Positions 6,739-11,166 of a stretch of 11,166 nt of DNA are shown piece by piece. The position numbers and the translations under genes were made by a program. The DNA is from Euryarchaeota archaeon UBA121 (GTDB taxonomy: Archaea; Thermoplasmatota; Poseidoniia; Poseidoniales; Thalassarchaeaceae): positions 1 to 11,166 of the forward strand of contig DANL01000078.1 of NCBI GenBank assembly GCA_002499865.1, read 5' to 3'. How positions within the stretch are numbered: the first letter of the stretch is position 1; each line of letters begins with the position of its first letter. Below the pieces are notes generated by a model that saw only the letters and a program-made list of their open reading frames with translations, was not told the DNA's origin and ran no database searches.

Positions 6739-7495
6739 GACACGTGTTCATTGGATAGTCGGAGACGGACTGCCTGAACACGCTGCGGTACTTGAAGCAG
6801 TCCCGGGAGTAGGCAACGTGGGTAAGATACTGGTCGACTCGCTGGTATCGAAGCATCCATCGAGAACTCTTGGTTGGATTCTAAACCACGATTTCCCCCC
6901 TCACTCAACATTTGACTCTGATGGCCTAATGAGGCCTCCCCGAATGGAGATTACCTCCGTCCTACTACCAAATGGGCAGACAGTGATTGTAATCGGTGGA
7001 GAGATGCAACCTATGACTTCTGCAGGACAGAACGAGGTAGCTGAAGAGATTCTGAGAATCTGCTCGGAAGCCTCAACACCAATGCTCCTAGTGCTTGCTG
7101 GATTGGCTTCCGGTTCCGAGGACAAGGGGATTCACGTGATTTGCGCGGATGACGAAGTTAGAAGAAGTCTGGAGGAAGACGACATTCCCGTGAGTAGGGA
7201 AAGGCCTGAGGCAGGAATGATAGGTGTTGCAGGCCTCCTGGTCTCTTTGTCGTCACTTTTTGGAGTGAAAGCATTTGCACTCGTTGCTGAGACAATGGGA
7301 GCTAGCACTGACGTTCTTGCGGCTAGTAGGTTGGCTCATTGGGTAGAGAATGGGCTCGACTTGCCACTAGACCTAGACATGGACTCCACAGAAGAGACTG
7401 CCAAGAAGCTGATGGAGACTTACGAGATCTCGAACTCGCTTGAGGATGCTCTAGGCATGGAAGACCCTGCTCAAACTGGTGATTTCTATGTCTAG
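6731..7495 (+). CDS. PAC2-family protein (proteasome assembly chaperone-like)
   Basis: A 254-residue cytoplasmic protein of the PAC2 family, whose eukaryotic members help assemble the 20S proteasome; archaeal members are thought to do similar work, with less direct proof. Evidence is the N-terminal PGVGNVGKILVDSL motif (the PGmGnVG signature), RTLGWILNHDFPPHSTF and the following PPR segment, the 'TVIVIGGEMQP' strand, and the GMIGVAGLLVSLSSLFGVKAF stretch resembling the family's GLL..LA..GV core. Start choice: ATG 6731, or ATG 6728 just before it, preceded by GAGGGAGG at 6719-6726; the in-frame ATG 6716 lies upstream of that motif and is unlikely. The C-terminal helical part (SLEDALGM) fits family length. 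It overlaps nop10 by eight bases, matching the common archaeal order. Confidence 0.9.
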   Translation: MSRTRVHWIVGDGLPEHAAVLEAVPGVGNVGKILVDSLVSKHPSRTLGWILNHDFPPHSTFDSDGLMRPPRMEITSVLLPNGQTVIVIGGEMQPMTSAGQNEVAEEILRICSEASTPMLLVLAGLASGSEDKGIHVICADDEVRRSLEEDDIPVSRERPEAGMIGVAGLLVSLSSLFGVKAFALVAETMGASTDVLAASRLAHWVENGLDLPLDLDMDSTEETAKKLMETYEISNSLEDALGMEDPAQTGDFYV

Positions 7496-7500
7496 GGGTG
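7494..7500 (+). promoter_or_regulatory. Shine-Dalgarno of the peptidase E gene
   Basis: AGGGGTG, overlapping the PAC2-gene stop. The gap is seven bases to ATG 7508 but only one base to ATG 7502, so 7508 is the better start. Confidence 0.65.
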
Positions 7501-7507
7501 AATGTCA

Positions 7508-8233
7508 ATGAAGATTCTTCTCGGTAGCGGGGGAGTCGGTACCGATGAAAGAAAGGCAATGTACCAGAGCCTGATGTCAGAGAATTTCTCTAACTGTGAT
7601 AAGGTGGCCTTCGTCCCATATGCATCTGATGATCATGATGGGTACACTGAGAGGATGAGAGGCTTCTCAGGAGTAGGAGCGGATTTTGTGGGTATCCATG
7701 AGTATGACGACCCGGTTTCGGCATTGGAAGAGATCGATGGCATCTATGTAGGAGGGGGAAACACCTGGCTATTAGTCAGGGAATTGCACGAAAGGGGGCT
7801 GTTTGGACCTATCAGGGAGGCTGTAATTAGCAGGGGAATTCCTTACGCAGGGGTTAGCGCGGGGGCGAACGTAGCTTGTCCGACCATGCAGACCACCAAT
7901 GACATGCCAATAACCATGGTTCCATCATACGAAACCCTCGGACTGGTTCCGTTCCAGATTAATCCCCACTACTACCCAGGCGGAATCTGGTTCAGGGAGG
8001 AAGAGGATGGTGGTTTTTTGAAGCACTTCGGGGAGACTCGCTCTAGGAGGGTGAGTGAGTTTCATCGTATCAGAGACGAGCCTGTCATCGGCCTGTACGA
8101 GGGATCATACCTGCGTCAAAATGGAGAGTTCTTTGAACTGCTTGGAAACAAGGCCGCTCTGATGAGGAAGGGGGAGGAAACTGTCACCGTGAACCCGGGA
8201 ACCCTACTCTCCGGCGACCTAACCACCGCTTGA
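7508..8233 (+). CDS. pepE: Peptidase E (alpha-aspartyl dipeptidase, family S51)
   Basis: A 241-residue cytoplasmic serine peptidase that releases N-terminal Asp from dipeptides such as Asp-X. The nucleophile motif GVSAGANVACP (Ser117 from this start), TTNDMP with Asp132 and INPHY with His154 correspond closely in motif and position to Ser120, Asp135 and His157 of the Salmonella enzyme. YVGGGNTWLL, the glycine-rich family loop, is also present. ATG 7508 is chosen from Shine-Dalgarno spacing; ATG 7502 would add two residues. It is the last gene of the rightward operon, 12 bases after the PAC2 gene. Pairing with a proteasome-related gene suggests a role in peptide clearance, which is inference. 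Its 3' end overlaps the convergent ThiS-like gene by 15 bases. Confidence 0.93.
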   Translation: MKILLGSGGVGTDERKAMYQSLMSENFSNCDKVAFVPYASDDHDGYTERMRGFSGVGADFVGIHEYDDPVSALEEIDGIYVGGGNTWLLVRELHERGLFGPIREAVISRGIPYAGVSAGANVACPTMQTTNDMPITMVPSYETLGLVPFQINPHYYPGGIWFREEEDGGFLKHFGETRSRRVSEFHRIRDEPVIGLYEGSYLRQNGEFFELLGNKAALMRKGEETVTVNPGTLLSGDLTTA

Positions 8234-8440
8234 CACCACTACGAGTTCTATGCTCACGTCGTCACTGATCATCGACGTATGCGGAATGATCGTATCTCCA
8301 ACTACTGCGAGCACTGTTGAGTGAGCAATTCCAAGCTTATCCAGGACCTCACCCACTGAGATGGGTACATCGGATTCGACTGTCATTACGCCCTCGGCGC
8401 TCCGCACCTCCACCTGCATGGGCCTGTGGAATCCAGTCAT
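8219..8440 (-). CDS. ThiS/MoaD/SAMP-like beta-grasp protein with C-terminal Gly-Gly
   Basis: A small ubiquitin-fold protein, 73 residues from ATG 8440 or 66 from ATG 8419 (MQVEVRS). It shows the family layout: an N-terminal beta hairpin, helix ISVGEVLDKLGI, strand VLAVVGDTIIP, then 'DDVSIELVVVSSGG' ending in Gly-Gly. Relatives either carry sulfur as a thiocarboxylate (ThiS, MoaD, tRNA thiolation) or are conjugated to lysines (archaeal SAMPs); sequence alone does not decide which. The frame stays open upstream to 8560, but that part is the antisense of the tRNA and gives the well-known spurious peptide, so I exclude it. No good Shine-Dalgarno is visible at either ATG, so a leaderless message is possible. 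No partner E1-like or ThiF gene is in the window. Confidence 0.75.
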   Translation of the reverse strand: MTGFHRPMQVEVRSAEGVMTVESDVPISVGEVLDKLGIAHSTVLAVVGDTIIPHTSMISDDVSIELVVVSSGG

Positions 8441-8473
8441 CCTTATCTCTGATTCGCTGGTGGGAGGATTGCT

Positions 8474-8559
8474 GCCGAGATCGCATAGCCCGGTATTGCG
8501 GTGGATTCGAAATCCACTGTCCATTGGACGCGGGGGTTCAAATCCCTCTCTCGGCGCCA
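8474..8559 (+). tRNA. tRNA-Ser (anticodon CGA)
   Basis: The acceptor stem GCCGAGA/TCTCGGC (8474-8480, 8549-8555) pairs over all seven positions; the discriminator is G8556 and CCA is encoded at 8557-8559. The D arm has a three-pair stem GCA/TGC with A14, G15, G18-G19 and A21 present. The anticodon stem GTGGA/TCCAC encloses loop TTCGAAA with CGA at 8508-8510, reading UCG. A long variable arm, GTCC-ATT-GGAC (8519-8529), marks it as a class II tRNA of the serine type. The T arm is GGGGG-TTCAAAT-CCCTC. There is no intron. The gene is divergent from the ThiS-like gene (33 bases between) and its last base touches the stop codon of the convergent nuclease gene. Confidence 0.95.
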
Positions 8560-10404
8560 CTAGAAGCTTGGCACGTCTTCTGACGTTCTGACAGAGACTA
8601 CTCTCGTATTTGGCCCCACCCTGACTTGTGCCCTGCCGTTGAACTCCCCCACTTCCCCGTTGAGGATGGCTATCTCGTCACCTCTAGAAAGACCGGCGGC
8701 CAGAACTGGGATGAACTGCTTGAATGCGATCACTCCCGCGGATCCTGACTGGTCCACTATGGTAACCGACCAACGAGAGACGCCCAGTCCATTGGGAAAG
8801 GCGTCTATTGACCATATCCTTCCAATTACATTTATTCTGGTCTCTATCTCTACTATTGGTGATGATTCATCTTCCTTGGCTAGTGAGATTCTAGATGACT
8901 CATCGATATCCAGAACCACCTCTCCCCTCCATACCGATGGAATTGCCCCCTCTACCCTAACTTTCACTCCATTCGTAATTGACCTGGTCACGTCCGAAGG
9001 AGAGCTGTACCTACTCGGCCTCACTTTAGCGCGATCAAATCCATCCTGAAGTCTGAAGGAGAGTTCTACTCCCCCTGACTCATCCAGAGAAGGCCCCCTC
9101 AAATCAGATACAGTTCCTGTAGCATCCACTCTTGTTCTTATCGACCCAATCGGGGTAATTGGCCAAGCGTGTCCGAATCTCTCTATTCTCGTCTCCGAGG
9201 GTAGTTCGAGATCATATTCGCCATTCTCGCAAATACCCCTCAGATCACACCTCCTGCATCTCGCGTTGGGGTCTGGATCCAATGGGGGGACAGAGGGCTC
9301 GCCTCCCAAATCGAAGTACCGAAGAGGGGACGGGTCCGCTGGACAGTCTTCCAAAGATGGATTCTTGGCATGTATGGCAAAATAGAGATCTTTCAATTCG
9401 CTGGAGTACTCCTCAAGTTCATCGAGAGACGGTAATTCGACTTCCTTCACTTTACCTGGTCCGAGGTACCAGATTTCCAGAGATTCTACCTCTTCCGCCC
9501 TATCGTGCGTCTCCCACCAGAGCCACGCATAGAGCCTGAGTTGTTCGAGATATCCCCCCGATCTGTCCCCCTTTCCTTGTGACGCCTTGATATCGATCAC
9601 CGAAGGCCTTCCTGTCCACCTGTAAACCAAGTCATATTCACCTTGAAACCAGCCCTCGGGATGTGAAGTGGTCTGGGTGAAGGAGTCTGCATCGGGGTCG
9701 ACGAACCAAGGACGGGCGATTTCCCACGCCTCCGTCCAGCTGGGTTCAGTATTCGGTTTCTGCGCACATGGATGTGGTTCTGACCATGACAGGGGGAATC
9801 CATCCGGAGCCGGCCACTCTGGACGATTGGAGCCCTCTCTCCACGACTCCAGGGTATCTGAGTCTAGTGAATTCAGGCATCTCTCAACTTGATCGAGGTG
9901 CATCCTAATGCCGTTCTCCACCATCTCACGGCATTCTGCGATATCCGCTGAGTCGGACGTCCCGACCCTGTTAGTTAGTGACTCCCAATCCCTGACCGCG
10001 TCATCCCAGCACTTCTCGAAATGCGAGTCTGCCCTGGATAAGGCCCATTTTTCCAGAGCCTTCCTGTCAGTCGGCCACTCAGAGCGATCTAGAGTTTGCA
10101 TAGAGGGAGCGGGCCACAATTCTCCAAACTCATAAGCAGGCTTTCCATCATCGAGGATAGGAGATTTGAGGATATCCTCAGATTCTCCAGGAACCAGAGT
10201 TGGTGAGTCTCGCAATACTCTCGAGATGCAAGACTCTGCGGCGTTGCCCCTGATTATCTGAGGAGGTAGGGGGCCTCTAAGCCTGGGGATATTATTGTAG
10301 TACCAGAGTCTTGGACACGCCTTCCATGTCACCATCTGAGATGCCGAGAGCCTCCTGTAGGGGTTTGCTATGTTCGCTTCAGGGCTCGCTGAACTCACTG
10401 GCAC
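8560..10404 (-). CDS. PD-(D/E)XK nuclease, Cas4/AddB-type Fe-S cluster, C-terminal OB-fold region
   Basis: A 614-residue RecB-family nuclease. The N-terminal RLSASQMVTWKACPRLWYY block holds Cys30; Cys383, Cys386 and Cys392 (RCRRCDLRGIC) complete the four-cysteine pattern that ligates a 4Fe-4S cluster in Cas4, AddB and Dna2. Catalytic motifs are Glu256-x-Asp258 (GEYDLVY), Asp271-x-Lys273 (VIDIKAS) and Gln288-x3-Tyr292 (EQLRLYAW). A tryptophan-rich insert lies between residues about 90 and 250. Residues about 415-607 look like two beta-rich OB-type modules (e.g. RTRVDATGTVSDLRGP; ETRINVIGRIWSID...SVTIVDQSGSAGVIAF), suggesting binding to single-stranded DNA or RNA. No helicase motifs are present. 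The start is GTG 10404, without a Shine-Dalgarno; ATG 10335 would cut the conserved N-terminal block. The radical SAM gene lies 48 bases upstream on the same strand. DNA repair or end processing is likely; the exact role is unknown. Confidence 0.85.
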   Translation of the reverse strand: MPVSSASPEANIANPYRRLSASQMVTWKACPRLWYYNNIPRLRGPLPPQIIRGNAAESCISRVLRDSPTLVPGESEDILKSPILDDGKPAYEFGELWPAPSMQTLDRSEWPTDRKALEKWALSRADSHFEKCWDDAVRDWESLTNRVGTSDSADIAECREMVENGIRMHLDQVERCLNSLDSDTLESWREGSNRPEWPAPDGFPLSWSEPHPCAQKPNTEPSWTEAWEIARPWFVDPDADSFTQTTSHPEGWFQGEYDLVYRWTGRPSVIDIKASQGKGDRSGGYLEQLRLYAWLWWETHDRAEEVESLEIWYLGPGKVKEVELPSLDELEEYSSELKDLYFAIHAKNPSLEDCPADPSPLRYFDLGGEPSVPPLDPDPNARCRRCDLRGICENGEYDLELPSETRIERFGHAWPITPIGSIRTRVDATGTVSDLRGPSLDESGGVELSFRLQDGFDRAKVRPSRYSSPSDVTRSITNGVKVRVEGAIPSVWRGEVVLDIDESSRISLAKEDESSPIVEIETRINVIGRIWSIDAFPNGLGVSRWSVTIVDQSGSAGVIAFKQFIPVLAAGLSRGDEIAILNGEVGEFNGRAQVRVGPNTRVVSVRTSEDVPSF

Positions 10405-10452
10405 TATGCTGTCACGAAGGTCGAGGCCCTATCAACCCAACGCGAATCTCTC

Positions 10453-11166
10453 TCAGGGCCTCTTGTCATTAAGCCACACGAGCATTACCTCTGTCCTCTC
10501 AAAAGTGGGAGTAACCTCGACAATAGCTACTGGCTCTGATACTTCATTTGCTATCTGCTCAGCCACTGGCACTGGAATCTCTATCCTGCCTTTCTTGCGG
10601 TCGTACAGCATGAATCTTGAAGGGAGGCCTGTGAACTCGGATATCTCAGAGATCCATGACTCTTGGAGATCATCATCAGTGTACAGTGCGCCAAAAATCA
10701 GTGTCGCGTCATCACTGAGGGTCTCGTGAGGGGAAATCGTGGCCTCTCCCCTGCGCAGGAACCTCCTTCTCATCTGCCCGGCGTCCTTGTACACTGAAGT
10801 GCAGTACTTCAGATGAAACCCGTAATGCTCCCTCAACTCTCCATCAATAGGGTCGGGAGCTCCTATTGAGGCTGCTAAGACCCTGTCCCTCAACGACTGA
10901 GCGAGTTTCGAGGAGCCTTTCGCGCCTGCGGTAATCTCTGTTGAGAGGTTGAATCCCCTTAGCTCCATGTTATCATGATTGCCAACTGTTATCTCGAGCT
11001 CATTTAGGTTCATGAAGCTGACCTCAAATCCTCTCAATTCTTCGATTATTCGAAAAAGGTCCTCTTCCTTGTCTGGCTCACAGGGAAGCTCTACACCCGT
11101 CAGTATTCCGGCTTCAGAACACGCTTGGATTATCTCCCTGTAGCCCTCTGACTTTAGATCCAGGAA
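10453..11166 (-). CDS. Radical SAM protein, COG2108-like (C-terminal part; 5' end outside window)
   Basis: The frame is open to the right edge and ends with TGA at 10453-10455; 237 residues are visible. I assign it to the archaeal group described as related to pyruvate formate-lyase activating enzyme, from the segments FMNLNELEI, MELRGF, AGAKGSS and YCTSVYKDAGQMRRRFLRRGE, which I recall as typical of that group. The visible start (EAGILTGVELPCEPDKEEDL) fits the late part of a radical SAM barrel. The Cys-x3-Cys-x2-Cys cluster motif would lie upstream, beyond the window. The last hundred residues form a beta-rich domain ending VMLVWLNDKRP. The TTG at 11037 is internal, not a start. Substrate unknown. 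It is followed by the nuclease gene after 48 bases. Confidence 0.75.
   Translation of the reverse strand, partial: FLDLKSEGYREIIQACSEAGILTGVELPCEPDKEEDLFRIIEELRGFEVSFMNLNELEITVGNHDNMELRGFNLSTEITAGAKGSSKLAQSLRDRVLAASIGAPDPIDGELREHYGFHLKYCTSVYKDAGQMRRRFLRRGEATISPHETLSDDATLIFGALYTDDDLQESWISEISEFTGLPSRFMLYDRKKGRIEIPVPVAEQIANEVSEPVAIVEVTPTFERTEVMLVWLNDKRP

Noticed and set aside
6483..6911. 142-codon minus-strand frame opposite nop10 and the PAC2 gene
   Set aside because: It covers two conserved genes and has no motif of its own.
8441..8560. N-terminal extension of the ThiS-like frame starting at GTG 8560 (begins MAPREGFEPP)
   Set aside because: This is translation of the antisense of tRNA-Ser, a familiar false protein. 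The beta-grasp domain needs only the part from 8440 or 8419.
8474..8620. tRNA gene as an integration site for a mobile element
   Set aside because: I found no second copy of the tRNA 3' end, no integrase and no foreign gene cluster beside it.
8560..10404. CRISPR-Cas locus suggested by the Cas4-like nuclease
   Set aside because: No repeat-spacer array and no other cas gene in the window. The OB-type tail and the lack of the Gly-x3-His histidine also argue against a standard Cas4.

Overview
The window is a densely packed stretch of archaeal chromosome. The archaeal assignment rests on genes for ribosomal proteins L37e, L44e and S27e, translation factor aIF2-alpha and Nop10, which occur only in archaea and eukaryotes. 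Gene density, moderate GC, strong Shine-Dalgarno motifs and a serine tRNA with encoded CCA would suit a marine Thermoplasmatota lineage such as Marine Group II (Poseidoniales), but that finer placement is inference.

Layout. Positions 1-852 (+) hold the 3' part of etfA, cut by the window edge. Positions 849-5052 (-) form a run of five same-strand genes read right to left: two small membrane proteins that overlap each other, L37e, purF (first enzyme of purine synthesis), and a beta-propeller protein with a C-terminal PKD domain. A 144-base divergent spacer (5053-5196) separates this run from a rightward operon at 5197-8233: L44e, S27e, aIF2-alpha, Nop10, a PAC2-family protein and a peptidase E. 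The first five of these follow a gene order common in archaea and serve translation, RNA pseudouridylation and probably proteasome assembly. Positions 8219-8440 (-) encode a ThiS/MoaD/SAMP-like beta-grasp protein ending in Gly-Gly. A tRNA-Ser(CGA) follows at 8474-8559 (+). Positions 8560-10404 (-) encode a PD-(D/E)XK nuclease with Cas4/AddB-type cysteines and apparent C-terminal OB folds. Beyond it is the 3' part of a COG2108-type radical SAM gene, cut by the right edge.

No stretch over 300 bases lacks a gene, and I saw no insertion sequence, CRISPR array or prophage. Most of the window is core metabolism and information processing. The points most worth following up are the nuclease-OB fusion, a PKD-propeller protein without a visible export signal, an L44e that has lost three of its four expected zinc ligands, a 13-bp inverted repeat bracketing the propeller start, and a ubiquitin-like gene whose upstream DNA is the antisense of a tRNA.
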